A DNA stretch of 37,444 bases from a marine group bacterium Sva0996 bin134 (GCA_002239105.1 MPNQ01000032.1:1-37444); one strand, 5' to 3'. Counted from the stretch's first letter, positions 1 to 13,016 are shown. Made by a program: numbers and translations. Notes: generated by a model not told the origin, from the sequence alone.

Positions 1-359
1 ATGGTGGCCACCGCTCCAGTGACCGCCCCCACTAGCAATACCTCATGCCATACGGCATCGCCCTTCCCCGCCCACACCAGAGCCACCACAGCAGCCGGCA
101 CCGCCAGCCGAACAAGAACCAGCGTCGCCGGGTGAGCCAGCATGGAGCCCACCAGCACCCCAGCCCATAGCACCCACAGCCCCACTGACGCCGTCGATCG
201 CCACGCCGCCGAACTATCGCTCAACCCGTCGGCCAGTACCGGCCCAGCAGTGAACGGCAACGCCGCCCACCACACCCGCACCGCCCAAACCCAGGCCCGA
301 TCCCCCCAGAGACCTCTCACCCTCCCCACTACAGCACTTCTGGCAGCTAGCGAACTCAT
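1..359 (-). CDS. N-terminal part of an integral membrane protein (runs off left edge)
   Basis: An open frame on the minus strand starts with ATG at 359-357 and stays open to the window edge, giving 119 codons. GGAG lies about 7 nt upstream of the ATG. Third codon positions are strongly G/C and the product is rich in Leu, Val, Ala and Trp. After a short basic N-terminus there are about four hydrophobic segments, near residues 25-45, 58-75, 78-98 and 106-119. The start is divergent from the DUF222/HNH gene at 407, with only 47 bp between the two start codons. I do not recognise the family. The plus-strand reading frame over the same bases is Thr/Pro/Ala-rich and looks like a shadow of this gene. 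Confidence 0.72.
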   Translation of the reverse strand, partial: MSSLAARSAVVGRVRGLWGDRAWVWAVRVWWAALPFTAGPVLADGLSDSSAAWRSTASVGLWVLWAGVLVGSMLAHPATLVLVRLAVPAAVVALVWAGKGDAVWHEVLLVGAVTGAVAT

Positions 360-379
360 CTGAAGCTCCAAAGTAAAGC

Positions 380-400
380 TGTCACTGGCTCCGATAGACT
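380..400 (+). promoter_or_regulatory. Probable leaderless promoter of the first DUF222/HNH gene
   Basis: TGTCACTGG (380-388), six bases, then a -10-like TAGACT (395-400), six bases, then the ATG at 407. There is no ribosome binding site. The second DUF222/HNH gene has the same arrangement upstream (34812-34832), with TGTCACTGG, six bases and TATACT. The TGTCAC block is too close to the -10 box to be a standard -35, so it could be an operator or an activator site. Confidence 0.5.
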
Positions 401-406
401 AGTGGC

Positions 407-4543
<4,137 letters not shown>

Positions 4544-4547
<4 letters not shown>

Positions 4548-4571
4548 CCCTCCCGCAATATGCCATAAGAC
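4544..4571 (+). promoter_or_regulatory. Possible sigma-70-type promoter for the inositol island
   Basis: TTGACC (4544-4549) overlaps the stop of the HAD gene and is followed after 16 bases by TAAGAC (4566-4571). This is in the only non-coding gap before iolE (4548-4615). The -35 box is good and the -10 box is weak. No inverted-repeat operator was found nearby. Confidence 0.3.
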
Positions 4572-4615
4572 TGTGAACTTGGAGGGGCTTCAGAAGGGGA
4601 GCCGCGGGCGCGCAC

Positions 4616-5542
4616 ATGAATCTGCTTAGTCGAACAGCCACCGCGCCCATCAGCTGGGGCGTGTGTGAGATGCCGGGATGGGGCTATCAGCTCCCGGTCG
4701 AGGCAGTGCTGGCGGAGATGTCCGAAGCGGGCTTCACCCACACCGAGCTGGGTTCGCTTGGCTATCTGCCCACCGACCCTCACGAGGTGCGCGCGGTTCT
4801 CGGCCGCCACGGCCTGTCGCTACTGGGGGGCTTCGTGCCCCTGGTTCTGCACGATCCTTCCAAGACCGAGGACACGCTTGCCTCAGCCAGCGAAGCCGCG
4901 GCCTTGATCTCCGGTGGAGGCGGCCAGTTCTTCGTCTCCTGCGCAGTCAGCCATCTCGACGACTGGCGCCAAAGCCCGCTGGCCGATCACGAATGGCCGA
5001 TCATGGCCGACACGCTCGCCGAAGTCGACCGGATTGCCTCTGGCTACGGCCTCACCCAAGCGCTCCACCCGCATTTCGGATGCCTCGTAGAGACGGCCTC
5101 GGAAACCGAGCGCATATTGGACGCCAGCCACACCGATCTGGTGCTTGACACCGCCCACTTGCTGCTTGGAGGCGGCAACGTGGCCGACATGGCCAAGCGC
5201 TACCTGGATCGCATCGCACTCGTACACATCAAAGACGTTGATCTGGGCATCGCAGCCCGGGTCACGGCGGGAGAACTGTCGCTCATGCAGGGCGTACAGC
5301 GGGGTTTGTTCCCGCCATTAGGTCAGGGAGGGTTGCCGATCGCCGAGATCGTCGACCTCCTTGAAAAGTCAGGACGCGACCTCTGGTACGTCCTGGAGCA
5401 GGATGCAGCGATAGCAGAGGGTGATCCCTCTGCCATAGCTCGGCTGAGGTTCGACGCCTGCCAGAGCATCGATTTCCTGCGAAGTCTGGAACCCGTATCT
5501 GCGGGTGCCGGAACCTCACACAACAAACAACACCTACCTTGA
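4616..5542 (+). CDS. iolE: Inosose dehydratase / sugar phosphate isomerase-epimerase (IolE/MocC family)
   Basis: A 308-residue TIM-barrel protein of the xylose isomerase-like/AP endonuclease 2 superfamily. The N-terminus carries the IolE/MocC-type Pro-Ile-Ser-Trp-Gly-Val-Cys-Glu signature near residues 10-17, then Thr-Glu-Leu-Gly near 42. Metal-binding acidic and His residues of the barrel appear at His-Pro-His-Phe-Gly (about 150), Asp-Thr-Ala-His (about 178) and His-Ile-Lys-Asp (about 203). IolE removes water from 2-keto-myo-inositol (scyllo-inosose) to give the diketone used by IolD. iolD, iolG, iolB and iolC lie downstream on the same strand, which supports the call; MocC of rhizopine catabolism is a close family alternative. 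AGGGGAG lies 14 nt before the ATG, rather far for a ribosome site. Confidence 0.83.
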   Translation: MNLLSRTATAPISWGVCEMPGWGYQLPVEAVLAEMSEAGFTHTELGSLGYLPTDPHEVRAVLGRHGLSLLGGFVPLVLHDPSKTEDTLASASEAAALISGGGGQFFVSCAVSHLDDWRQSPLADHEWPIMADTLAEVDRIASGYGLTQALHPHFGCLVETASETERILDASHTDLVLDTAHLLLGGGNVADMAKRYLDRIALVHIKDVDLGIAARVTAGELSLMQGVQRGLFPPLGQGGLPIAEIVDLLEKSGRDLWYVLEQDAAIAEGDPSAIARLRFDACQSIDFLRSLEPVSAGAGTSHNKQHLP

Positions 5543-5558
5543 GAGGGGTAACCCAACA

Positions 5559-6599
5559 ATGAGAAAGCTATGGAAGCTATTTGCATTGCTCCTGGCGTTC
5601 ACACTCGTAGTCGCGGCATGCGGCAACGACGACGACACCAGCGAGCCCGCTCCCAGCGAACCAACGGAAGCAGCGGCACCAGCCACTGAAGCACCAGCGC
5701 CGACCGAGGCGGTCGAAGTCGACCCAACCGATGGCTGCGACCACACCTACCACGTCATCACCCACGGTGACTCCGGCACCTTCTGGTCGGTGGTCGAGGT
5801 GGCTGTTCGCGCCGCCGCCGCAGCCATCGGTTGTGACGTTGTCTACTTCGGCTCCAACAACGACGCTCTGAGGCAAGCCCAGGAGATTGAGGCGGCCATC
5901 GCCGCCGGCTCCAGCGGCATCGCCATCTCGCTGGCCGACCCGGCTGGCGTCCAGTCGGCTGCTGAGGCCGTCGTCGCCGCGGGCATCCCGCTGTACACGC
6001 TGAACTCCGGCGTGAACAACTACAAAGACCTGGGCGCTACCACCCACATCGGCCAGACCGAGACGGTGGCCGGAAACGGTGCCGGCGAGCGCTTCAACGC
6101 TCTAGGCGCCACCCACGTGCTCTGCGCCCGCCAGGAGCAGACCAACGTGGCTCTGGAAGAGCGCTGCAATGGCCTAGCCGAGACCTTCGGCGGCCAGGTG
6201 ACCTCGGAGTTCGTCGGTCTCGACGCCACTCCCGATGAGCAGCAGAACACTATCGCCGCCATCCTTCAAGGCGACGAAAGCATCGACGGCGTGCTCGGCG
6301 TCGGTCCGAACCTGCCCTTGCGGGCCCTCGCGGCCGGTGAGCAAGCCGGTAGGGACCTCATCATCGGCGGCTTCGACCTGTCCAGCGACCTCATCGACCA
6401 GATTGAGCAGGGCAACGTGGCCTTCACCGTCGACCAGCAGCAGTACCTCCAGGGTTACCTGCCGGTCATCTTGATGCACCTTCAAGCCACCAACCTGAAC
6501 ACCGCGGGCGGCGGCCTGCCCATCCTCACCGGTCCGGGCTTCGTCGACACCGCCAACGCGGCCGACGTCAAGGCACTGGTTTCCGAGGGAACCCGCTAG
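5559..6599 (+). CDS. Sugar/cyclitol ABC transporter substrate-binding lipoprotein
   Basis: 346 residues from the ATG at 5559, chosen because GAGAGGGG lies 10 nt upstream and a signal peptide begins there; an in-frame ATG at 5505 sits inside iolE. The N-terminus is a lipoprotein signal (Val-Val-Ala-Ala-Cys, lipidated Cys21), followed by a flexible Pro/Thr/Glu/Ala linker to about residue 58. The rest is a type I periplasmic-binding (Peripla_BP_4) fold like RbsB, and like the inositol-binding IbpA of Caulobacter: two alternating Rossmann lobes, with an Asp at Gly-Gly-Phe-Asp near residue 271 in the sugar site. It lies between iolE and the permease, so a cyclitol ligand is likely, but the sequence does not show which one. 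A strong hairpin follows the stop. Confidence 0.88.
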   Translation: MRKLWKLFALLLAFTLVVAACGNDDDTSEPAPSEPTEAAAPATEAPAPTEAVEVDPTDGCDHTYHVITHGDSGTFWSVVEVAVRAAAAAIGCDVVYFGSNNDALRQAQEIEAAIAAGSSGIAISLADPAGVQSAAEAVVAAGIPLYTLNSGVNNYKDLGATTHIGQTETVAGNGAGERFNALGATHVLCARQEQTNVALEERCNGLAETFGGQVTSEFVGLDATPDEQQNTIAAILQGDESIDGVLGVGPNLPLRALAAGEQAGRDLIIGGFDLSSDLIDQIEQGNVAFTVDQQQYLQGYLPVILMHLQATNLNTAGGGLPILTGPGFVDTANAADVKALVSEGTR

Positions 6600-6613
6600 A
6601 CCCAATAACTGAA

Positions 6614-6684
6614 CTGCGACGCTGAACTCGTCGCAGACAACAGAGGAGCGCTGCCCGGGTATCCGGGCAGCGCTCCTCGCTTTT
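6614..6684 (+). terminator. Tandem hairpins with rho-independent terminator after the binding-protein gene
   Basis: The first hairpin has an 8-bp stem (6614-6621 pairing with 6629-6636). The second has a perfect 16-bp GC-rich stem (6643-6658 with 6663-6678), a GTAT loop and GCTTTT after it. It sits inside the transporter operon. It could partly stop transcription, or protect the upstream mRNA, so that binding protein is made in excess over permease and ATPase. Confidence 0.85.
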
Positions 6685-6746
6685 CGTCTACAGTCAACGA
6701 AATTCACTAATCGGGTACATCACCCAGGTTGAGAGGGGGGACTCTC

Positions 6747-8975
6747 GTGGCCGAAGTGACCACCACGAATGACTCTGCGGATCGCTCGTCGCCAGCACAA
6801 GACGAGCGATTGGCTCATCGGGGACCAGTCCAGCAACTGCTGACCAGACCCGAGATCGGTGCCCTCATCGGCGCAGTCGGGGTCTGGCTGCTGTTCTGGC
6901 TGGTTTCGGCGCCGTTCGGAACCGCAGGAGGAACGGCCAACTACTTGGACGTCGCCGCAATCCTCGGCCTGATGGCGGTGCCGGTGGCTCTATTGATGAT
7001 CGGGGGTGAATTCGACCTCTCCTCGGGTTCCATGACCGGCGCCACCGCGGTGATCGTGATCCTGTTGAGCAGCGACACCGCTGAGCTGGGCGGTGCCGGG
7101 CTAAGCCTTCACCTGGCAGTCCCGCTCTCGCTGACCTTTGCTCTGGCCATCGGATGGTTCAACGGGACGCTGGTGGACAAAACCTCGCTGCCCAGTTTCA
7201 TCGTCACCCTGGGCACTTTCTTCATTCTCATCGGGGCCAAGCTTGGATTCACCAAGCTGTTCACCAACAAGGTGATCGCCGAAGGTCTCGACAAATCGGG
7301 CGGCTACGAGTTCTGGAACAACATCTTCGGCGCCTCCTGGATCCGAAACGGCCACGTCTGGGACAACCGAGACTGGGCGTGGGCCGGCCTGCTCATTATC
7401 GGTGCGGTCGTCCTGATCTTGGGCACCATGGAGTTGGCCTACGCCCGGCGGGAAAACCCGAACATGGGCGGCTACCTGGTTTCTGCTATAGGAACGGCAG
7501 TCGGGGCAATCGGCTTTATCTTGCTGCTCGACCAAGACGGAGTGGGCTCCAATTGGGTGTTCGGCATCATTACCGGAGCGGGAGTGCTGGTGGCGGTGGC
7601 CGGTTGGTGTCTGGCCCGCTACCAACCAGCCGAGCGAGAACCCGCTCCAACAGAGCATGACCCTCGGGTGGTCAAGTTCCTGATCGCTGGCGTCGTTGCC
7701 ATCGTTGGAGCCATATTGATCGCCGCAGTCATGGATTCCAACAATTCCGACCGCCTCGACTTCTTGACCGGCACTCCAGGACGCGCCATGTTGGCCATCG
7801 GCATCGGTGCTACCGGCGTACTGGCCGTTCTGGCCGCTTTGGGCCGGGTCAGCGTGGGGTACCCGGCTATCGGTGCGCTCATCGCCCTCGTCCCGGCCGT
7901 CAGCTACATGATCACGGTTCAGGGCGCTCGAGCCATCCTCTTCGGCGTCTTGGCTATCGCCGGGGTTGTGCTGCTCAGCATTGCCGCCCGGCGCCGAGGG
8001 CTGGCGGAGCTGTTCACCCTGCTCACCTCGGTGGGAATCGTCATACTGGCATTCTTCGTTCGGTCCGAGGCCGACTCACGCAAGCTTCGGGTGGAGTTGT
8101 TCACCGCGCTGCTGTTGATCGCACTCCTCCTGGCCGCTTCCGCCTTCGCCCGGCTAATCGCCGCCCGGCGCAGCTCTGCCCCACCGCCACCGGTACACGG
8201 CCCGCTAGCCCGGCAAATCGGGACAGTGCTCGGGTTGGCCGCAGGACTGGTCTCATTGATCCTCGAATTGGCCGACAGCGACGGAGTCCTTTACAGCATC
8301 ATCATGGCGGTGGCCAAAGGCGGCATTGTCGCCTTCGCGGTCTTTGCCTTGGCCACCCTCTACCGCACGCTGTTCACCCACGACGAGAGCGTGGGTCGAT
8401 CTCTGGTCTTCGTCGGGCTCGGATCGGTAATGCTGGGCATCGCGGCCAAACTGATGTTCATCACCAGTGAGGAGGCGGCCGCCACTCAGGCCACGACTCG
8501 GTTCGGCGTGGGGGTGATGCTGTTCTTGGCCTTCGCGGTGCTCGGTGCGTGGGTTTTGGCCCGCACCCAGTTCGGCAACTGGATCTTCGCGGTGGGCGGC
8601 AACAAAGAGGCCTCCCGCTCGGTAGGTGTGCCCGCGGCTCGCACCAAGACCACGCTGTTCATGCTGGTGTCAGCATCAGCGTGGATCACCGGTATGGTGA
8701 TCGCTTTCCGGCTCAACTCAGTGCAAGCCAACGTGGGCGACGGAAATGAGTTCCGCTACATCATCGTGGCCGTGGTCGGCGGCTGTCTGCTAACCGGCGG
8801 CTACGGATCGGCCATCGGTGCGGCAATCGGCGCGGTGATCTGGGGCATGATCACCTCCGGTATCGGCTTCGCCACCTGGAACAGCGACTGGCGCTTCCTA
8901 GTGCTGGGCGCTCTGCTGCTGGTGGCGGTGCTGGTGAACAACTACGTGCGCTCGCAAGCGGAGAAGGTCCGATGA
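6747..8975 (+). CDS. Sugar ABC transporter permease (RbsC/BPD_transp_2 type) with large internal membrane insertion
   Basis: 742 residues from the GTG at 6747, chosen because AGAGGGGGG ends six bases upstream; an in-frame TTG at 6729 lies before that site. The N-terminal ~190 residues match RbsC-type permeases, with Gly-Gly-Glu-Phe-Asp-Leu-Ser near 90 and Pro-Ser-Phe-Ile-Val-Thr-Leu-Gly near 150. The C-terminal ~150 residues match the other half, with Thr-Gln-Phe-Gly-Asn...Gly-Gly-Asn-Lys-Glu-Ala near 610 and Val-Gly-Gly-Cys-Leu-Leu-Thr-Gly-Gly near 675. Between them is a block of about 340 extra residues holding roughly ten more hydrophobic segments. RbsC-type permeases are about 320-350 residues. 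The frame is open throughout with normal codon use, so this is not a frameshift artefact. It partners with the lipoprotein upstream and the ATPase downstream. Confidence 0.87.
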   Translation: MAEVTTTNDSADRSSPAQDERLAHRGPVQQLLTRPEIGALIGAVGVWLLFWLVSAPFGTAGGTANYLDVAAILGLMAVPVALLMIGGEFDLSSGSMTGATAVIVILLSSDTAELGGAGLSLHLAVPLSLTFALAIGWFNGTLVDKTSLPSFIVTLGTFFILIGAKLGFTKLFTNKVIAEGLDKSGGYEFWNNIFGASWIRNGHVWDNRDWAWAGLLIIGAVVLILGTMELAYARRENPNMGGYLVSAIGTAVGAIGFILLLDQDGVGSNWVFGIITGAGVLVAVAGWCLARYQPAEREPAPTEHDPRVVKFLIAGVVAIVGAILIAAVMDSNNSDRLDFLTGTPGRAMLAIGIGATGVLAVLAALGRVSVGYPAIGALIALVPAVSYMITVQGARAILFGVLAIAGVVLLSIAARRRGLAELFTLLTSVGIVILAFFVRSEADSRKLRVELFTALLLIALLLAASAFARLIAARRSSAPPPPVHGPLARQIGTVLGLAAGLVSLILELADSDGVLYSIIMAVAKGGIVAFAVFALATLYRTLFTHDESVGRSLVFVGLGSVMLGIAAKLMFITSEEAAATQATTRFGVGVMLFLAFAVLGAWVLARTQFGNWIFAVGGNKEASRSVGVPAARTKTTLFMLVSASAWITGMVIAFRLNSVQANVGDGNEFRYIIVAVVGGCLLTGGYGSAIGAAIGAVIWGMITSGIGFATWNSDWRFLVLGALLLVAVLVNNYVRSQAEKVR

Positions 8976-9027
8976 CCAGTTCTTCGCAAACCGTTCGGAC
9001 AACCAAAACCCTCATGGAGGTCTGCTG

Positions 9028-9807
9028 ATGGCTGAATTCCTCGAACTCAACAACATCTCGAAGTTCTACGGGAACATCATCGCCCTCACCGGGGTCACCA
9101 CCACGGTGAACCCGGGCGAGGTCACCTGCGTGCTCGGTGACAACGGCGCGGGCAAGTCCACCTTCATCAAGATCCTGGCCGGCGTGCACCAGCACGACGA
9201 GGGCACGCTCCACATGGAAGGCCAGGAGGTGAAGTTCAACTCGCCCCGTGAGGCTCTTGGTCGAGGCATCGCCACCGTGTACCAGGATCTGGCCATCGTC
9301 CCGCTCATGTCGGTGTGGCGGAACTTCTTCCTGGGAGCAGAGCCCAAGACTGGGATTTGGCCCTTCCGCCAAATAGACATCGAAGGGGCTAAGCGAATCG
9401 CCAAAGAGGAGATGGCCAAGATGGGCATCGACATCCGCGATGTCGAGCAGCCCGTGGGCACGCTTTCCGGCGGCGAGCGGCAGTCGGTGGCCATCGCCCG
9501 GGCCAGCTACTTCGGGGCCCGGGTGCTGATCCTCGACGAGCCCACCTCGGCACTGGGTGTGAAGCAGTCCGGCGTGGTGCTGCGGCGGATCATCGAGGCC
9601 CGTGACCAGGGGTTGGCGGTAGTGTTCATCACCCACAATCCCAACCACGCCTATCCGGTAGGCGACCGCTTTGTGATCCTCAACCGGGGCCAGTCCATGG
9701 GCAACTGGGCCAAAGAAGAGCTTTCCCAGGCTGAGCTGACCCAGCTCATGGCAGGCGGCGCCGAACTAGACGCCCTCCAACACGAATTGGCCCAGGCCGG
9801 AGCATAA
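9028..9807 (+). CDS. Sugar ABC transporter ATP-binding protein (single domain, FrcA-like)
   Basis: A 259-residue nucleotide-binding subunit. Walker A is Gly-Asp-Asn-Gly-Ala-Gly-Lys-Ser-Thr near residues 37-45. The Q-loop is Val-Tyr-Gln-Asp near 90, the ABC signature is Leu-Ser-Gly-Gly-Glu-Arg-Gln near 147, Walker B is Leu-Ile-Leu-Asp-Glu-Pro near 170 and the switch His is Ile-Thr-His-Asn near 202. RbsA and the Caulobacter inositol ATPase IatA have two fused domains. This has one, as in the fructose transporter FrcA, so the working transporter probably uses a homodimer. GGAGG lies 8 nt before the ATG. It closes the transporter module, 52 bp after the permease gene. Confidence 0.93.
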   Translation: MAEFLELNNISKFYGNIIALTGVTTTVNPGEVTCVLGDNGAGKSTFIKILAGVHQHDEGTLHMEGQEVKFNSPREALGRGIATVYQDLAIVPLMSVWRNFFLGAEPKTGIWPFRQIDIEGAKRIAKEEMAKMGIDIRDVEQPVGTLSGGERQSVAIARASYFGARVLILDEPTSALGVKQSGVVLRRIIEARDQGLAVVFITHNPNHAYPVGDRFVILNRGQSMGNWAKEELSQAELTQLMAGGAELDALQHELAQAGA

Positions 9808-9826
9808 GGGTCGATCGGGCCACAAC

Positions 9827-9832
9827 TAGCAT
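9827..9832 (+). promoter_or_regulatory. -10 box for a probable leaderless iolC transcript
   Basis: TAGCAT is followed by six bases and then the GTG start of iolC. No ribosome site and no clear -35 box are visible. The spacing is the same as at several other start codons in the window. It suggests a second promoter inside the island. Confidence 0.4.
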
Positions 9833-9838
9833 CTCTGC

Positions 9839-10798
9839 GTGGCTGAAACCCAGGCGACTGATCTTGAGGTGCTGACTATCGGGCGGGTCAGCGTCGACCT
9901 GTACCCCCAGCAGAGCGGGGTCCCGCTGAGCAAGGTCCAGACCTTCTACAAGTCGATCGGCGGCTCCCCCACCAATGTGGCCGTGGCTTGCGCCCGGCTG
10001 GGCCGGAGGGCCGCGGTAGTGACCCGGGTGGGCGACGACGGCTTCGGCCAGTACATCCGGTCCGAGCTGGCCGAGAAGTTCGGGGTGGACAACCGCTACG
10101 TGGCGACCGACCCCGATCTGCGCACCGCGCTGGCCTTCTGCGCCCTCGACCCCCCGACCGACCCGCCGCTGCTGTTCTACCGGGAGCCCCGCGGCCCGGA
10201 AATGAACCTGCGACCCACCGACATTCCCGACATCGCCGCCACCGTGCCGGTGCTGTGGACCGCTGGATCCCGCTTCGCCCAGGAGCCGTCCCGATCCACC
10301 GTGCTTGAGGTGTTGGAACGGCGGCAACGCCGCCCCCACACCGTGCTCGACTTGGACTATCGGCCGAGTTTCTGGGCCTCGCCCCAAGACGCTGGCGCAC
10401 ACATCGGCCAGGCAGTGGACCTGGCCACCGTGGCGGTGGGCAACCGCACCGAATGTGAGATCGCCATAGGCACCGCCGACCCCCACACCGCCGCCGACAG
10501 GCTGCTCGAGCGGGGGGTGTCGCTGGCCATCGTGAAACTAGGGGCCGACGGAGTGCTGGTGGCCACCCCGGAGAACAGAGCCGAGGTGCTCCCCAAGATG
10601 GTGGAAGTGGTGTGCGGTTTAGGCGCGGGCGACGCCTTCGGTGGATCGCTGGCCGACGGGCTGCTGGCCGGCCTCGACCCGGTGGAAATCGTCATCCGGG
10701 CCAACGCCGCTGGGGCTATTGTGGCTGGTCGCCTGGCCTGTTCTGACGCCATGCCCACCCCTGGGGAGATCGACGAGATGCTGGGACGAGAACAATGA
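9839..10798 (+). CDS. iolC: 5-dehydro-2-deoxygluconokinase
   Basis: A 319-residue PfkB/ribokinase-family kinase. The N-terminal Gly-Gly-Ser-Pro-Thr-Asn-Val-Ala signature is near residues 40-47. The C-terminal Gly-Ala-Gly-Asp-Ala-Phe motif near 263, with the catalytic Asp, is complete. Asp-Tyr-Arg-Pro near residue 172 and Lys-Leu-Gly-Ala-Asp-Gly near 236 are typical of IolC. It phosphorylates 2-deoxy-5-keto-gluconate made by IolB, in the cytoplasm. Many IolC proteins carry a C-terminal DUF2090 aldolase-like domain; this one does not, which fits with a separate LacD-like aldolase at the end of the island. The start is GTG with TAGCAT six bases before it and no ribosome site. Confidence 0.9.
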   Translation: MAETQATDLEVLTIGRVSVDLYPQQSGVPLSKVQTFYKSIGGSPTNVAVACARLGRRAAVVTRVGDDGFGQYIRSELAEKFGVDNRYVATDPDLRTALAFCALDPPTDPPLLFYREPRGPEMNLRPTDIPDIAATVPVLWTAGSRFAQEPSRSTVLEVLERRQRRPHTVLDLDYRPSFWASPQDAGAHIGQAVDLATVAVGNRTECEIAIGTADPHTAADRLLERGVSLAIVKLGADGVLVATPENRAEVLPKMVEVVCGLGAGDAFGGSLADGLLAGLDPVEIVIRANAAGAIVAGRLACSDAMPTPGEIDEMLGREQ

Positions 10799-10832
10799 TC
10801 GCTCCAGGAGTATTCCCCCCAGAGGCAGGAGC

Positions 10833-11798
10833 ATGACCGAATCAGACAGCAGGATCCGAATCTGGATCGACCGCACTCCCCCATCTGATGTCGTGATTCC
10901 CCCTGATGTGGTGTTGGTAGACGGCCCGGAAGACGCCGACGGCGTGGTGGTGGCCGCTGATCGCCCGTGGGACGACGACGCGTGCCGCCGGCTGCCGAAT
11001 CTCAAAGTCGTGGCCCGCTCGGGCATCGGCTACGACAACGTGGATGTGGCCGCCTGTGCCGCCCAAGGCGTGGCGGCATGCAACACCCCCGACGCTCCCA
11101 CGGTTTCCACCGCTGAGCACGCGCTGGCGTTGATGCTAGCGGTTGCCAAACGACTCAAGAGTTCCGAGGCACGCCTGGCCGCTGGCACAGCAGGAGGACC
11201 CGGCAGACTCACTGGCCCCGGCGCGCTGGAGCTCGATGGCCGCACTCTGGGCTTGGTGGGATGCGGGCGAATCGGCAGCCTTCTGGGACGCTATGCCGAG
11301 GCATTGGGAATGAACGTGCTGGTGTGCGACCCCTACATCGACGAGGCTCCCACGGGCGCGTTGGTCGGCATTGACCAGCTTTGGGCAGAGGCCGACGTGG
11401 TCTCACTCCATGCCCCAGCTACCCCGGAAACTCACCACATCATCAATGCTGCTTCGCTAGCGGCCATGCGGCCCGGTGTGATCATCATCAACTGCGCTCG
11501 GGGAGCGCTGGTGGACCAGACGGCCCTCTTGTCCGCCCTCGACTCCGGCCAAGTGCGCGGCGCCGGACTCGATGTCACCGAACCCGAGCCGTTGCCCCCC
11601 GACCATCCGCTGCTGGGGCGCGAGAACGTCGTGGTCACCCCCCATGTGGCCTCCACCACCACGGTGGGGATCGTCAGGCTGGTAGGACAGGCCCTGGGTC
11701 AGGCCCTCATTTGGCTAAGAGGCGGTACCCCCGAGCACTTGCTCGATACTGCGGCGGCCCATCCAGGCGTAGACCGCCGCTTCAAGGCTGATCCATGA
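10833..11798 (+). CDS. D-2-hydroxyacid dehydrogenase (PGDH-like)
   Basis: 321 residues from the ATG at 10833, preceded by AGAGG; the open frame extends upstream into iolC but that part is a shadow. The NAD site is Gly-Leu-Val-Gly-Cys-Gly-Arg-Ile-Gly near residue 135. The catalytic triad is present: Arg near 223 (Asn-Cys-Ala-Arg-Gly), Glu near 250-252 (Glu-Pro-Glu-Pro-Leu) and His near 271 (Thr-Pro-His-Val-Ala). This family reversibly converts 2-hydroxyacids to 2-oxoacids with NAD(H). The C-terminal ACT domain of full SerA enzymes is absent. It is not part of the textbook inositol route, so its substrate here is open. The stop overlaps the next start as ATGA. Confidence 0.88.
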   Translation: MTESDSRIRIWIDRTPPSDVVIPPDVVLVDGPEDADGVVVAADRPWDDDACRRLPNLKVVARSGIGYDNVDVAACAAQGVAACNTPDAPTVSTAEHALALMLAVAKRLKSSEARLAAGTAGGPGRLTGPGALELDGRTLGLVGCGRIGSLLGRYAEALGMNVLVCDPYIDEAPTGALVGIDQLWAEADVVSLHAPATPETHHIINAASLAAMRPGVIIINCARGALVDQTALLSALDSGQVRGAGLDVTEPEPLPPDHPLLGRENVVVTPHVASTTTVGIVRLVGQALGQALIWLRGGTPEHLLDTAAAHPGVDRRFKADP

Positions 11799-12970
11799 CA
11801 GTCCGGCGACGCATCGGACTGGCCGTGGTGGGCTTTGGCTGGATGGGCCAAGCACACGCCCGCTCTTACCTGCGACTGCCCACCCTGTTCGAAGACCGGG
11901 TCTACGACCCCCAACTCGTGGTCTGCTCTGACACCGTCGAGGCCCGCGGCCAAGCGGCCACTAGCGCTTTCGGCTTCCTGGAAGCCACCGAAGACTGGCG
12001 GCCCGCAGTAGAGCACCCCGATGTCGATGCCGTGATCGTGTGTGCTCCCAACATGCTGCACGAGTCCCTCGTCACTGCGGCTGCCGCGGCGGGAAAGCAC
12101 GTATTCTGCGAGAAGCCGGTGGGAGGAACCCCCGCCCAAACCGCCCGGATAGAACAGGCTTGTCGCCGGGCCGGGATCGTCACCGGGGTGGGCTACAACT
12201 ACCGCTTCGCCCCGCTGGTCTTGTACGCCCGAGAGCTCATTGCCGCTGGTGAGCTGGGGCAGATCACCAACTACCGGGGGCGGTTCTTCTCCATGTACGG
12301 GGCCGATCCCATGGGCCTGCTTTCTTGGCGCTTTCTGATCGATCAAGCCGGACACGGCGCCACTACCGACATCTTGAGCCACGCAGTGGATCTAGCCTTG
12401 ATGCTCAATGGCCCCATCACCCGGGTGGTGGGCACTGGGGAGACCTTCATCACCGAGCGCCCGCTCCCATCGGCGTCGGGAACCCATTACGACCGGGGCA
12501 AGCCCGACGACCCCACCGGAGCAGTCACCAACGAGGACTACTTCGGAGCGCTGGCCGTGTTCGCCAACGGCAGTCAGGGCATCTTCGAGGCCAGTCGGGC
12601 CATCGTTGGGCCTCAGAGCCAGATGGCCTTCGACATCTACGGCACCGAGGGCGCACTGAGCTGGAATCACGAGACTTTGAACGAGCTCCAAGTGTTCCGT
12701 TCCTCCGACCCCCAGCAGGGCTACACCACTGTGCGGGCCAGCGACCGCCACCCCTTTCACGGCGCCTTCGTGCCCGGCGATGCCAACTCCATCGGCTTCG
12801 AAGACATGGTGGCCATCCAAGACCATGAGTTCCTCACCGCAGTGTCGCAAGGTCGGCCCCACAGCGCGGGCATGGATCAGGCGCTCGCCGCCGTCAGCGT
12901 GCAAGCCGCCATGCTGAAGAGCTGGGAGACCGGCGCCTGGGAAGATGTGATATCGCTGAAGATCGATTGA
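11795..12970 (+). CDS. Gfo/Idh/MocA family oxidoreductase
   Basis: 391 residues. The N-terminal Rossmann motif is Val-Val-Gly-Phe-Gly-Trp-Met-Gly near residues 11-18. The Glu-Lys-Pro motif carrying the catalytic Lys is near 107, and a Gfo/Idh C-terminal alpha/beta domain follows, with a His-Ala-Val-Asp block near 196 in the usual active-site position. These enzymes oxidise or reduce sugar or cyclitol hydroxyls with NAD(P). It is clearly different from IolG downstream, so it may act on another cyclitol (scyllo-inositol, an inosamine or a methylated inositol) or on a sugar. It overlaps the upstream hydroxyacid dehydrogenase by ATGA, and iolD begins 47 bp after its stop. Confidence 0.88.
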   Translation: MTVRRRIGLAVVGFGWMGQAHARSYLRLPTLFEDRVYDPQLVVCSDTVEARGQAATSAFGFLEATEDWRPAVEHPDVDAVIVCAPNMLHESLVTAAAAAGKHVFCEKPVGGTPAQTARIEQACRRAGIVTGVGYNYRFAPLVLYARELIAAGELGQITNYRGRFFSMYGADPMGLLSWRFLIDQAGHGATTDILSHAVDLALMLNGPITRVVGTGETFITERPLPSASGTHYDRGKPDDPTGAVTNEDYFGALAVFANGSQGIFEASRAIVGPQSQMAFDIYGTEGALSWNHETLNELQVFRSSDPQQGYTTVRASDRHPFHGAFVPGDANSIGFEDMVAIQDHEFLTAVSQGRPHSAGMDQALAAVSVQAAMLKSWETGAWEDVISLKID

Positions 12971-13016
12971 TGTTCGGCCAATGGAAAGATGGTCGGCTGA
13001 GAAAGGAGGGCCAGCC

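Noticed and set aside
142..363. Plus-strand frame of 73 codons rich in Thr, Pro, Ala and His
   Set aside because: It lies exactly opposite the minus-strand membrane gene, which has better codon bias, a ribosome site and clear hydrophobic segments.
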